Positions 42,505 through 50,600 of a stretch of 64,000 nucleotides of DNA are shown here, one piece after another. How positions within the stretch are numbered: the stretch's first letter is position 1; each line of letters starts with the position of its first letter. The notes beneath the pieces were generated by a model. The model was not told where the DNA came from. It did no database searches and was given only the letters and a program-made list of their open reading frames with translations. The DNA is from CAILHX01 sp046155285 (GTDB lineage: Bacteria > Pseudomonadota > Gammaproteobacteria > Burkholderiales > Methylophilaceae), in NCBI GenBank assembly GCA_046155285.1, contig JBJXEA010000024.1, positions 1 through 64,000 on the forward strand. Reading direction: 5' to 3'. A program made the position numbers and the translations under genes.

Positions 42505-43535
42505 GCGTCGCGTCCACTGACTCCAGCCGATTCAAACGAGGCCATCTCATTGAGGAAATTGACCGCGGATTGCAATAATGGATAAGCCACGGCGCAGCCG
42601 GTACCTTCGCCTAGACGCATTCCAACGTCTAGCAAAGGCTCTGCACCTAGTTCTGCCAATAACTTGCTATGCCCAGCCTCGCCAGAGCGGTGGGTGAACA
42701 CGCAGTTGTCGAGAATACTCACATTCAGCCGTGAGGCGACCAACAACGCAGAAGTCGCAATGAAGCCATCTATCAATAGCAACACACCTTTCTCTACCGC
42801 ACCCAGCATGGCGCCCACCATCATCGCCACTTCAAATCCGCCAAAAGTGGCAAGCACTTGCAAGGGTTCGTCAGCATTCAAACCGTGGTGATTAAGCGCT
42901 TGTTCTAAGATTTTTATCTTGTTGGTTAAGCCCGCGTCATCTAAACCTGTGCCACGCCCGGCGCACTGGCTCATTGGCAAGCTACACAACACGCACATCA
43001 ACGCCGCCGCGCTGGAGGTATTGGCGATGCCCATTTCGCCAAAACCTAGCACGTTACTTCCTGCCGATATTTCGGACAGCGCCAGCGCCTTGCCTTTTGC
43101 GATAGCGGCCTGACATTGCATGGCGGACATCGCGGGCTGGGTCAGGAAATTGGCCGTGCCCTTGGCGATTTTGGCGTTGATTAAATCAGGATGTGACGCG
43201 AAATCAGTCGCAACGCCAGCATCCACCACGCGCAACCCAATGCCATGCTGACGTGCGAACACATTGATGGCAGCGCCGCCCGCCAGAAAATTCAACACCA
43301 TCTGGTAGGTCACCGCTTGCGGAAAAGGACTCACGCCTGATTCAGCGATGCCGTGATCCCCCGCAAACACCAAGATCACAGGACGATTGAGTATTGGTTC
43401 TAATGTTTGTTGCACCAAACCTATGCGCAACGCCAAGCTTTCCAACTTGCCCAAAGCGCCTAAGGGCTTGGTTTTGGTGTCTATGGCATGCTGAAGTTGT
43501 TGGCGCATTTTGGATATTGGCTGTGACGATGTCAT
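42501..43535 (-). CDS. cobT: Nicotinate-nucleotide--dimethylbenzimidazole phosphoribosyltransferase CobT
   Basis: A 344-residue CobT. Segments include TKPLGALGKLESLALRIG, VFAGDHGIAESGVSPFP, NFLAGGAAINVFAR, LGFGEMGIANTSSAAAL and the C-terminal LDVGMRLGEGTGCAVAYPLL. It makes alpha-ribazole phosphate from dimethylbenzimidazole and nicotinate mononucleotide. It heads cobT-cobS-cobC. I see no cobalamin riboswitch in its upstream region. Confidence 0.95.
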   Translation of the reverse strand: MTSSQPISKMRQQLQHAIDTKTKPLGALGKLESLALRIGLVQQTLEPILNRPVILVFAGDHGIAESGVSPFPQAVTYQMVLNFLAGGAAINVFARQHGIGLRVVDAGVATDFASHPDLINAKIAKGTANFLTQPAMSAMQCQAAIAKGKALALSEISAGSNVLGFGEMGIANTSSAAALMCVLCSLPMSQCAGRGTGLDDAGLTNKIKILEQALNHHGLNADEPLQVLATFGGFEVAMMVGAMLGAVEKGVLLLIDGFIATSALLVASRLNVSILDNCVFTHRSGEAGHSKLLAELGAEPLLDVGMRLGEGTGCAVAYPLLQSAVNFLNEMASFESAGVSGRDA

Positions 43536-43632
43536 GGTGTTGGCGCTGTAAAATTGAAACGCTCTTGTACCGCATCCTTGTGATACACGTCAAATGTCTT
43601 GAAAAAGGTGTGCCTAAAACAAGTGCCTTTGC

Positions 43633-43638
43633 TATAAT
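43633..43638 (+). promoter_or_regulatory. -10 box of the tRNA-Phe promoter
   Basis: A perfect TATAAT about 55 bp upstream of the tRNA, followed by a G+C-rich CGCCCGC discriminator, as in stringently controlled stable RNA promoters. No good -35 hexamer is visible at the usual distance. Confidence 0.55.
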
Positions 43639-43692
43639 CGCCCGCTCTCGGAATTCCGAAGCCGAGATGCGCAGTTTCAATGTTTCAAGTAT

Positions 43693-43765
<73 letters not shown>

Positions 43766-43768
<3 letters not shown>

Positions 43769-43793
43769 GATTTGTGCGAAGCACAAAATCTGG
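43766..43793 (+). terminator. Hairpin overlapping the tRNA-Phe 3' end
   Basis: CCAGATTTGTGC pairs with GCACAAAATCTGG (one extra A) around a GAA loop, starting in the encoded CCA. There is no T-run, so it may mark processing or termination of the tRNA transcript. Confidence 0.4.
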
Positions 43794-43846
43794 AAGGGCT
43801 TTAGATGTGCCACCAATCTCGTGTTGTTAATATAGGGAAGCTACAT

Positions 43847-44170
43847 ATGTCCCGCTATCAAGAAATCACTCCCTCCGCACTCCAAGCTATGCAAGCCGTA
43901 GGCGCACTGCAACTGGTGGACGTGCGTAATCCAGAGGAAGTCGCTCGCGGCATTATCAGCGGCGCAAAACACATCATACTGAACGATCTACCTATGCGCT
44001 GGAACGAGCTCAGCGACGACACCCCCATCGTGCTTTATTGCCACAGCGGCGTGCGTTCTGCCCACGCTTGCATGTACTTGGCCGAGCAAGGATTTACCGC
44101 GTTGTTCAATCTGCAAGGCGGCATCATGGCTTGGGGGCAGGCGGGTTTGCCGTTCGTCGCTAAGAGTTAG
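43847..44170 (+). CDS. Rhodanese-like sulfurtransferase
   Basis: A 107-residue single-domain rhodanese. LQLVDVRNPEEVARGIISGAKHIIL leads to the active-site loop YCHSGVRS with Cys65. It moves sulfane sulfur; the six-residue loop CHSGVR fits sulfur rather than phosphatase substrates. I start at the ATG at 43847 since the upstream in-frame ATG at 43805 gives 14 unrelated residues. TusA follows after 4 bp, suggesting a shared sulfur-relay role. Confidence 0.9.
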   Translation: MSRYQEITPSALQAMQAVGALQLVDVRNPEEVARGIISGAKHIILNDLPMRWNELSDDTPIVLYCHSGVRSAHACMYLAEQGFTALFNLQGGIMAWGQAGLPFVAKS

Positions 44171-44174
44171 TACG

Positions 44175-44420
44175 ATGGAATTCGACAAAGAACTGGATGC
44201 GCGCAACTTGAATTGTCCGCTGCCCATCCTGCGCTGCAAAAAAGCGTTGGCGGAACTGAGTGGCGGACAGGTGTTGAAGGTGGTGGCGACCGATCCAGGT
44301 TCGGTGAAAGACTTTCATGCTTTCGCACGCCAAACCGGGCATGAGATTGTGTCTTTCAATGAGGCCGATGGCGAAACTAAGTGCGAATATACCTTTTTGA
44401 TGCGTAAGCGAATGACCTAA
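44175..44420 (+). CDS. TusA family sulfur carrier
   Basis: An 81-residue TusA/SirA-family protein. The sulfur-carrying Cys14 is in the LNCPLPIL motif (CPxP), followed by KKALAELSGGQVLKVVATDPGS. TusA-type proteins accept persulfide for tRNA thiolation, molybdenum cofactor or sulfur oxidation. With the rhodanese 4 bp upstream, transfer between the two is likely. The specific pathway is not evident. Confidence 0.9.
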   Translation: MEFDKELDARNLNCPLPILRCKKALAELSGGQVLKVVATDPGSVKDFHAFARQTGHEIVSFNEADGETKCEYTFLMRKRMT

Positions 44421-44518
44421 ACGGATTACTAGAGTTGTTAAGGCCAGGCCTGAAATTTTTATTGCTACTTGGATGGAAGTTAAAAATTTGTTAACTCACC
44501 TATCTCCAATAGTCGGTA

Positions 44519-44680
44519 ATGCCCATATTTATGGAGGCCATCATGCTGGTGGTCAGGCATAACAAACAGAACCTACATATGAAAGCGAAATGGTTTTTAA
44601 GTGTCTGGGTGAAAAGTATAGGCAACAGAAGTGAATATCTAACTACGCTGGACCGTCGAGAGTCTGCTAATTGTCTTTAG
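44519..44680 (+). CDS. Doubtful small ORF in the TusA-DUF1993 gap
   Basis: A 53-codon frame. One internal ATG, at 44543, has a GGAGG Shine-Dalgarno 5 bases before it and would give 45 residues, basic and without recognised motif (LHMKAKWFLSVWVK in the middle). It is the only coding signal in the 280-bp gap 44421-44700 and may be a remnant or chance. Confidence 0.2.
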   Translation: MPIFMEAIMLVVRHNKQNLHMKAKWFLSVWVKSIGNRSEYLTTLDRRESANCL

Positions 44681-44700
44681 TGGCCGGTTTCTGACATTTG

Positions 44701-45204
44701 TTAGTCCCCCAAAAAATCCATCTTGCCAATCTCCACGCCGTTGTGGCGCAGAATGGCATAGGCCATGCTGGTGTGGAAGTGCAGGTTGGGGGTGACGAAG
44801 TTGAGCAAATAGGGCTGGCCTAAAAAGCTGACTTCGCGTTTGCCTAGCTTGAGGTTGATGGTGCCTTCTTCGCTGCCATCAATTTGTACGGCGGTCACAC
44901 TTTGCAAAAAGGCGATGGTTTTGGCGATGCGGGCTTGCAGTTCGGGGAAGGTAGTTTCGTTGTCTTCATAGCTGGGAACGGCAATGCCAGCAAGCCTTGC
45001 GACGCAGCCTTTGACTACGTCGGTGGCGATCTGTATCTGGCGTGATAGTGGGTACATATCCGGTGCCAAGCGTGCATTGACAAACACAGAAGGTTCGATT
45101 TTCTTGGCTTCGGCGTGGGCGGCGGCTTTTTCCAATATCGCGGAAAGGTTGCCTAGGAATTTAACAAAGACAGGGACTGAGGCTTGGTACATTGAGAGGG
45201 ACAT
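44701..45204 (-). CDS. DUF1993 domain-containing protein
   Basis: A 167-residue protein with the family opening MSLSMYQASVPVFVKFLGNLSAIL and the middle ARLAPDMYPLSRQIQIATD. The C-terminal half has FLGQPYLLNFVTPNLHFHTSMAYAILRHNGVEIGKMDFLG. The fold is DinB-like four-helix; function is not known. The ATG at 45204 has a GGAG Shine-Dalgarno and gives the family start; an in-frame ATG four codons earlier is less likely. Confidence 0.85.
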   Translation of the reverse strand: MSLSMYQASVPVFVKFLGNLSAILEKAAAHAEAKKIEPSVFVNARLAPDMYPLSRQIQIATDVVKGCVARLAGIAVPSYEDNETTFPELQARIAKTIAFLQSVTAVQIDGSEEGTINLKLGKREVSFLGQPYLLNFVTPNLHFHTSMAYAILRHNGVEIGKMDFLGD

Positions 45205-45243
45205 TTTTAGCTCCAAAGTTATAAATCAGTAGTCATTCTATGT

Positions 45244-46467
45244 TTAGTTATCTTGCGCCGATTCCAAGCGCTTAATAATCTCCACTCGCGCCTTGGATAT
45301 GGCTTCTTTGATGGAGGTTGGCGTAGTGTGTTGACTGGCAATAGCACCTGCATCTAGGGTTTGAACGGCTTGTAAACATTCCCGCAATTTCTGCGCCGCA
45401 GGAAATGGCTTGTCAGCATAACCCAATCTTCCTCGTGTGTCGCATTCGCAAGCACGCAAAAAATCCTCAAACCGCGCTGGCTGGCGGATGGCATCGGTGT
45501 CTTGTAAGAACTGCACGATGGTACTGGGACGCATTTCGAACACGGCGTGTACTTTGCCGTGCAGTTTGGCGACGATGTGTGCCAGCCCCTTGCAGTCGTT
45601 TGGCACTTTGAGGCGTTTGCATAGCTCTTTGAGCAGGTTCACGCTGCGTGCTTCATGGCCTATATGACGTGGCAGCATGTCGGCGGGAGTAGTGCCTTTG
45701 CCCAAGTCGTGGGTGAGTGCGGCGAATCTCACTGGTAAGTTGTAGCCTTGTGAAGCCGCATAGTCCACCACCATCATGATGTGTACTCCGGTGTCTATTT
45801 CTGGATGATGCTGGGCTGGCTGGGGGACACCCCACAGTCTGTCTACTTCGGGTAATAGTTGTTTCAACGCGCCGCATTGGCGCAGCACCTCAAACATTTT
45901 GGAAGGTGTGGATTCCATCAAGCCACGCGAGAGTTCTTGCCACACGCGCTCCGGCACCAAGGCATCTACTTCGCCGTTTTGCACCATCTCTTGCATCAGG
46001 CGCATGGTTTCTGGCGCGACGCTGAAATCGTCAAAACGCGCCGCAAAGCGGGCGACACGCAAGATGCGAACCGGGTCTTCTACAAACGCAGCACTGACGT
46101 GCCTGAATATTTTGTCCTGCAAGTCTTGCTGGCCGTGGTGGGGGTCTATCAGTTGGCCATTTTCGTCTTTAGCAATGGCGTTGATGGTGAGGTCGCGGCG
46201 GGCGAGGTCTTGTTCCAACGTGACTTCCGGGGCGGCATGCACTTGAAATCCCTTGTAGCCACGCGCCGTCTTGCGTTCGGTGCGAGCCAGCGCATACTCT
46301 TCATGAGTGTTAGGATGCAAAAATACCGGGAAATCTTTGCCTACGGGTTGATAACCGAGTGCTGCCATTTGCTCTGGTGTTGCGCCGACGACGACCCAAT
46401 CGCGATCTTTGAGGGGTAAGCCCAGCAAGGCATCGCGGACCGCACCGCCGACACAATAGATGTGCAT
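45244..46467 (-). CDS. cca: CCA tRNA nucleotidyltransferase with HD domain
   Basis: A 407-residue class II enzyme. The N-terminus YCVGGAVRDALLGLPLKDRDWVV holds the nucleotidyltransferase motif. RRDLTINAIA and RILRVARFAARF follow. An HD phosphohydrolase domain with FAALTHDLGKGTTP occupies the C-terminal half. It adds or repairs CCA on tRNAs and carries phosphatase and 2'-nucleotidase activities in long-form enzymes. Its start is directly next to the NDUFA9-like gene stop. Confidence 0.95.
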   Translation of the reverse strand: MHIYCVGGAVRDALLGLPLKDRDWVVVGATPEQMAALGYQPVGKDFPVFLHPNTHEEYALARTERKTARGYKGFQVHAAPEVTLEQDLARRDLTINAIAKDENGQLIDPHHGQQDLQDKIFRHVSAAFVEDPVRILRVARFAARFDDFSVAPETMRLMQEMVQNGEVDALVPERVWQELSRGLMESTPSKMFEVLRQCGALKQLLPEVDRLWGVPQPAQHHPEIDTGVHIMMVVDYAASQGYNLPVRFAALTHDLGKGTTPADMLPRHIGHEARSVNLLKELCKRLKVPNDCKGLAHIVAKLHGKVHAVFEMRPSTIVQFLQDTDAIRQPARFEDFLRACECDTRGRLGYADKPFPAAQKLRECLQAVQTLDAGAIASQHTTPTSIKEAISKARVEIIKRLESAQDN

Positions 46468-47409
46468 CTATCTGCCCGCCGTCACCCGATAACGCAGGTA
46501 GTTAGCACGTGGCGTAGCACCACTGAGGTAATCTGGGGCGATCGCCTCCAGCGCAGCTGGTGTGATGCCGAATAAAGTGGGGAAAGCTTCGGCGCTGACG
46601 CTATCAATCTCGGTGGAAAGGAGGTTGTCGCGGCTCATTAGCTTGATCGGTAGCCATTCCATGAATGCCGCCTGCAAGTAAGATAGCCGTTTATTGAGGC
46701 CAATAATACGCGGGTTAGCACCGACCGCGTTAGCGGCAAATGCCACCAGCTCGCGCATGGTGTAAACAGTAGGCCCGCACAGGTCATAGCTTTGTTGATA
46801 GGTATGCAAATCATTGACGCTGGCGGTGATAACGTGTGCCAAGTCTTCCACCCATAGTGGCTGAAAGCGGGCATTAGGAACGGCGAGCGGAATGATGGGT
46901 GTGAGTTTTGCCATATTGGCGAACAGGTTAAGAAAGCTATCGCCCTCGCCAAACACCACCGAAGGGCGGAATATCGTCCAGTTGAGTTGCGAGACTTTAA
47001 GCGCGGCTTCGCCCATCGCTTTAGAGCGTAAATACATGCTAGGTGCGGCGCTGCTGGCGTGTAGGGCGCTCATTTGGATGAGGCGATTGATATTTAGCTC
47101 TTTGCACAGCGCGACCAAGCGGCGCGGTAGTTCGCCGTGAATGGCTTCAAAAGTAGTGTGCTTATCTTGATGCAAAATACCGACTAGATTGATGACAGTA
47201 TCACAATCGCTCAATACATGCCGCAGCGCCATATCGCTCATGATTTGGCATTCAACAACAGTGACTTTGGGCAGCAAAATGAGGTGTTTGGAAGACTCGC
47301 GGCGGCGCGTGAGTACTTTGACGTTGAAGCCAGCTTTGTCCAGATGATGCACGATATGGCTGCCGATAAAGCCAGAGCCGCCTAACACGCATATAGTCTT
47401 ATTTTGCAT
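46468..47409 (-). CDS. Complex I NDUFA9 subunit-like NAD(P)-binding protein
   Basis: A 313-residue atypical short-chain dehydrogenase. The N-terminal Rossmann loop is VLGGSGFIGSHIVHHL. NLVGILHQ, and YLRSKAMGEAAL with the Tyr-x3-Lys pair, follow, then FRPSVVFGEGDSFLN. The family includes the mitochondrial complex I accessory subunit NDUFA9; in betaproteobacteria the gene usually lies between cca and slt, as here. The true substrate or role is not known. Confidence 0.85.
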   Translation of the reverse strand: MQNKTICVLGGSGFIGSHIVHHLDKAGFNVKVLTRRRESSKHLILLPKVTVVECQIMSDMALRHVLSDCDTVINLVGILHQDKHTTFEAIHGELPRRLVALCKELNINRLIQMSALHASSAAPSMYLRSKAMGEAALKVSQLNWTIFRPSVVFGEGDSFLNLFANMAKLTPIIPLAVPNARFQPLWVEDLAHVITASVNDLHTYQQSYDLCGPTVYTMRELVAFAANAVGANPRIIGLNKRLSYLQAAFMEWLPIKLMSRDNLLSTEIDSVSAEAFPTLFGITPAALEAIAPDYLSGATPRANYLRYRVTAGR

Positions 47410-47419
47410 GTGCTACCTT

Positions 47420-49375
47420 TCAAATATCTGGGCCAGTGGACTCTGGCATGTCTGCATCCACCGCATTGATGGTTCCTAAACGTTGCTTGAGCGCTTGTTT
47501 GGGCAAGCCTAAGCGTTGCGCGTAAAACTGTGCGTTAGCCATCACTTTTTTCACGTAATCACGTGTCTCGCCAAATGGAATGGTTTCAATGTACACCGCG
47601 GCCTCCATTGTCGTCGTCCCCGCCCAGCGTTTAGCACGGCCAGGTCCGGCGTTATAGGCGGCGGTGGCCATTACCGCCTGATTGTCGCTGACATCCAGAA
47701 CATGGCGTAGATAATGGGTACCAAACTGAATGTTGGTTTCCGTGTGTTGCATCATATCGCAATGGCACTCAGGGACACCAATACGTTTGGCAATCCACTT
47801 GGCGGTGGCCGGCATAATTTGCATCAAGCCGGAAGCCCCAACGCCAGAACGCGCATAGTTGATAAATCGGCTCTCTTGGCGGATTAAGCCATATACCCAC
47901 GCCTCGTCCAACTGGTTTTCTTTGGCATAACTTTGCATTTTATCCCGATATGGCGTGGGGTAGCGTAGCGCAAAATCGTGCTTGGTTTGGGTCTTGTCGG
48001 CGGTGTTGATGGCGAGATCTATCCAGTCTTGGCGCATCGCCAATTCAGCCGCCGCGATTAAGCGTGTGTCGTCCAGATTGCGCACCGCCCATTGCCATTC
48101 TTTGCGCGACTCGGAACGTAGATTGTGTTTATACAGCGCGATTGCCCGCTGTATACCGGGTAGCTTTTCAATCGCGGCAATATCGGTTTCGTTGGCGCGA
48201 TAGCCAGTCACTGGCACGCTCACAAACTGACCCAGTTCTTCCTCTGCCAGCAAACCATAGTAGTGCTGCTCTTTGGATAATGGCGTGAATAGCGCGTTAG
48301 CGGAGGGAATGTCATTTTTGGCTTTGAGCGCCCGCGCTTGCCAATAGCGCCAAGCGGGGTCGTTTTGCATGGTTTGCGGCATGGCGTTGACGGTGGTTAA
48401 TACCACATCCCAATTGCCGCCACGCAATGCAGCGCGTACTTTCCACGCGAGCTGCTCGTTGTCCAGTGCTGTGTTATCAGCTTTTTTGTACCAATCCAGC
48501 GCGTCGGTCAAGTGGCTGCGTGCCGCTTGCAGCGCCATTCGCCCCCAAAAATAACTTTTTTCCTCTTTGTTGAAGCTGCTGGCGATTTTTTCCCACAACT
48601 CCACGGCAACATCCGGTTTACTGCGCGCCACGCGCTCCAAGGCATATAGACTCAGTTCCCGCCCCAAACGGGTTTTGAGGCTGATGGATTTTTTCTCCAG
48701 CATTTTTTGCGGATTATCTTGCGTCTTATCCGCCACGCGGTCGAACACTTTTAGGCGATTCAAATCAGGATACGCTGCTAGATAACGCGCCGTGGTCTTG
48801 GACACTGACACCTGATTGGCTTGAAAAGCCAGCCGTAAACGTGTCCAAGCGTCGTCTATGGTCAACACTTTTTGCTGACGCATGGTGGAAAACAGTGCGT
48901 CGCAGCTGCTGGGTTGGTCGGCAGCGGTGAACCACAACGGTTTTGCATCTTCCAAGGCGTTATCTTGCTGCTCCGAATAGCGTGCCAATGCGACAAAACA
49001 AGAAATGGTCGCATCTTCGTTGTCCAGTTTGGGGTATTCCGCCAGCAGTAAGTCCCATTTTTCACGTTTGCCCAGGGTTTTTAACCACTCCGCACGCAGT
49101 TTTTCGGCAAACGGGGTGTCGGGATAACGCGCCAGAAAGGCGTGAATTGTTGTGCTATCGGTGGTTTCTAGGTTGAGCAACAAGTGCCAGTATTCGGCAT
49201 AGGGCGCCAAGATTGAATTGGCGGTAGTCAGCGCCTCTGCATTGGCACTCAGTGTTTTGTCATCGCGTTTTTGATAGGCCGCATAAGCGTCATCAAATAG
49301 CGTGTGTTCATCGGCCTGCAAAGACGTACAACATAGCATGGCCAGCAGCAACAGCAGGCTTTGCAGCTTAAGCAA
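47420..49375 (-). CDS. slt: Soluble lytic murein transglycosylase
   Basis: A 651-residue exported protein. A signal peptide (LQSLLLLLAMLCCTSLQA) precedes a long alpha-superhelical region. The C-terminal SLT domain has the catalytic Glu in AWVYGLIRQESRFINYARSGVGASGLMQIMPATAKWIA and later AAYNAGPGRAKRW. It cleaves peptidoglycan glycan strands to 1,6-anhydro products. The start is a TTG at 49375, overlapping the upstream small membrane protein gene by 8 bp; the next Met would cut the signal peptide. Confidence 0.93.
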   Translation of the reverse strand: MLKLQSLLLLLAMLCCTSLQADEHTLFDDAYAAYQKRDDKTLSANAEALTTANSILAPYAEYWHLLLNLETTDSTTIHAFLARYPDTPFAEKLRAEWLKTLGKREKWDLLLAEYPKLDNEDATISCFVALARYSEQQDNALEDAKPLWFTAADQPSSCDALFSTMRQQKVLTIDDAWTRLRLAFQANQVSVSKTTARYLAAYPDLNRLKVFDRVADKTQDNPQKMLEKKSISLKTRLGRELSLYALERVARSKPDVAVELWEKIASSFNKEEKSYFWGRMALQAARSHLTDALDWYKKADNTALDNEQLAWKVRAALRGGNWDVVLTTVNAMPQTMQNDPAWRYWQARALKAKNDIPSANALFTPLSKEQHYYGLLAEEELGQFVSVPVTGYRANETDIAAIEKLPGIQRAIALYKHNLRSESRKEWQWAVRNLDDTRLIAAAELAMRQDWIDLAINTADKTQTKHDFALRYPTPYRDKMQSYAKENQLDEAWVYGLIRQESRFINYARSGVGASGLMQIMPATAKWIAKRIGVPECHCDMMQHTETNIQFGTHYLRHVLDVSDNQAVMATAAYNAGPGRAKRWAGTTTMEAAVYIETIPFGETRDYVKKVMANAQFYAQRLGLPKQALKQRLGTINAVDADMPESTGPDI

Positions 49376-49547
49376 TCAGTCGCCCAACCATAAACACCGC
49401 CGCGACGACCAAACCTAATACCAAGCCAAATTTGAATAATTGCAAGGAGAATTTAAGCCAGCGGCGGTCGCCGGTGATGAAATACACGCCAACACCAACC
49501 ACGATGGAAATAAAGGCGAGACCAGCAAGTAGGCGCATGACAAACAT
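49368..49547 (-). CDS. Small two-helix membrane protein upstream of slt
   Basis: A 59-residue protein read directly from the sequence. It has two hydrophobic segments, LLAGLAFISIVVGVGVYFI and GLVLGLVVAAVFMVG, joined by a polar TGDRRWLKFSLQLFKF loop. I do not recognise it as a named family. It lies between lpxC and slt on the same strand, 8 bp after lpxC, and its end overlaps the slt TTG, so it looks like a real gene linked to slt translation. Too short to be confident of its role. Confidence 0.65.
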   Translation of the reverse strand: MFVMRLLAGLAFISIVVGVGVYFITGDRRWLKFSLQLFKFGLVLGLVVAAVFMVGRLIA

Positions 49548-49555
49548 CGGTGGGA

Positions 49556-50470
49556 TTAAGCAGCTTGCGCGAGCGGCAGGGTAAAGCCGCGCGGCGCGTC
49601 TTGCTCTTGTTCAAAGGTGGCGTATTCCCAAGCCTCAGCATCGGCTAGTAATGCTCTTAGTAAGCGGTTATTGAGCGCATGACCAGATTTGTGCGCATAG
49701 AACGCGCCTATCAGCGGATGCCCCAGCAGATACAAATCGCCAATCGCATCAAGCACTTTGTGGCGCACAAATTCGTCGGCGTAACGCAAACCTTCGCCAT
49801 TCAAGATGCGATATTCGTCCAGTACCACCGCGTTATCTAGGCTACCGCCACGCGCCAAGCCCATATTGCGTAACGTTTCCACTTCGTGCATAAAGCCAAA
49901 AGTACGCGCGCGGCTGATTTCCTTGATGTATGAATGTTCGGCGAAATCAATCACCACATGCTGGCTGGAATGTTCAAACACGGGATGGGCGAAGTCTATG
50001 GTGAAATCCATTTTGAAGCCGGAATACGGCTCGAAGCGCACCGATTTGTCGCCGTCTTGCACGGTGATGGTCTTTTTAATGCGGATGAATTTTTTCAGCA
50101 CATTTTGTTCAACAATGCCCGCCGATTGCAGTAAAAACACAAACGGCCCAGCACTGCCATCCATGATGGGGATTTCGGAAGCCGATAAGTCTACATAGAC
50201 GTTATCAATGCCAAGGCCAGCGAGCGCTGACATGAGGTGTTCCACCGTGCCAACTCGCACGCCATCCAGCTCCAGTGTGGAGGACAGCCGTGTGTCATGT
50301 ACATGCTCTGGCGCGGCTTTGATGTCTTTGGGTTCGACAAGGTCAACGCGGCGGAAAACGATGCCGGTATCAGCCGCAGCCGGACGCAAGGTCATGTAGA
50401 CCTTGTCACCGGTGTGCAGACCCACGCCAGTGGCGCGAATGACGTTCTTGAGAGTGCGTTGTTTAAGCAT
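49556..50470 (-). CDS. lpxC: UDP-3-O-acyl-N-acetylglucosamine deacetylase LpxC
   Basis: A 304-residue zinc deacetylase, the committed step in lipid A synthesis. It has TLKNVIRATGVGLHTGDKVYMTL, the zinc histidines in VEHLMSALAGLGIDN and HKVLDAIGDLYLLGHPLIGAFYAHKSGHALNN. Length and sequence are typical. It follows ftsZ on the same strand with a 130-bp gap containing a hairpin. The C-terminal tail is short and acidic. Confidence 0.96.
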   Translation of the reverse strand: MLKQRTLKNVIRATGVGLHTGDKVYMTLRPAAADTGIVFRRVDLVEPKDIKAAPEHVHDTRLSSTLELDGVRVGTVEHLMSALAGLGIDNVYVDLSASEIPIMDGSAGPFVFLLQSAGIVEQNVLKKFIRIKKTITVQDGDKSVRFEPYSGFKMDFTIDFAHPVFEHSSQHVVIDFAEHSYIKEISRARTFGFMHEVETLRNMGLARGGSLDNAVVLDEYRILNGEGLRYADEFVRHKVLDAIGDLYLLGHPLIGAFYAHKSGHALNNRLLRALLADAEAWEYATFEQEQDAPRGFTLPLAQAA

Positions 50471-50546
50471 GACAATTCTTGCGGCTAAATCCTACAAGGT
50501 AATGCCTTGAATCATAGCACAAATAGCCGATATTTCAGCGATTTGC

Positions 50547-50577
50547 GGCAACCGCGCTGGTTCGGGACGCGGTTGCC
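50547..50577. terminator. Hairpin between ftsZ and lpxC
   Basis: GGCAACCGCG and its exact complement CGCGGTTGCC form a 10-bp stem with an 11-base loop. There is no T-run on either strand, so it may attenuate or stabilise message ends rather than end transcription. Confidence 0.5.
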
Positions 50578-50600
50578 ACGGGGAGAGGACGACAAAAGTG

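Noticed and set aside
43536..43692. Possible cobalamin riboswitch upstream of cobT
   Set aside because: The region lacks the conserved B12-box and is mostly the tRNA-Phe promoter; cobT seems to have no riboswitch here.
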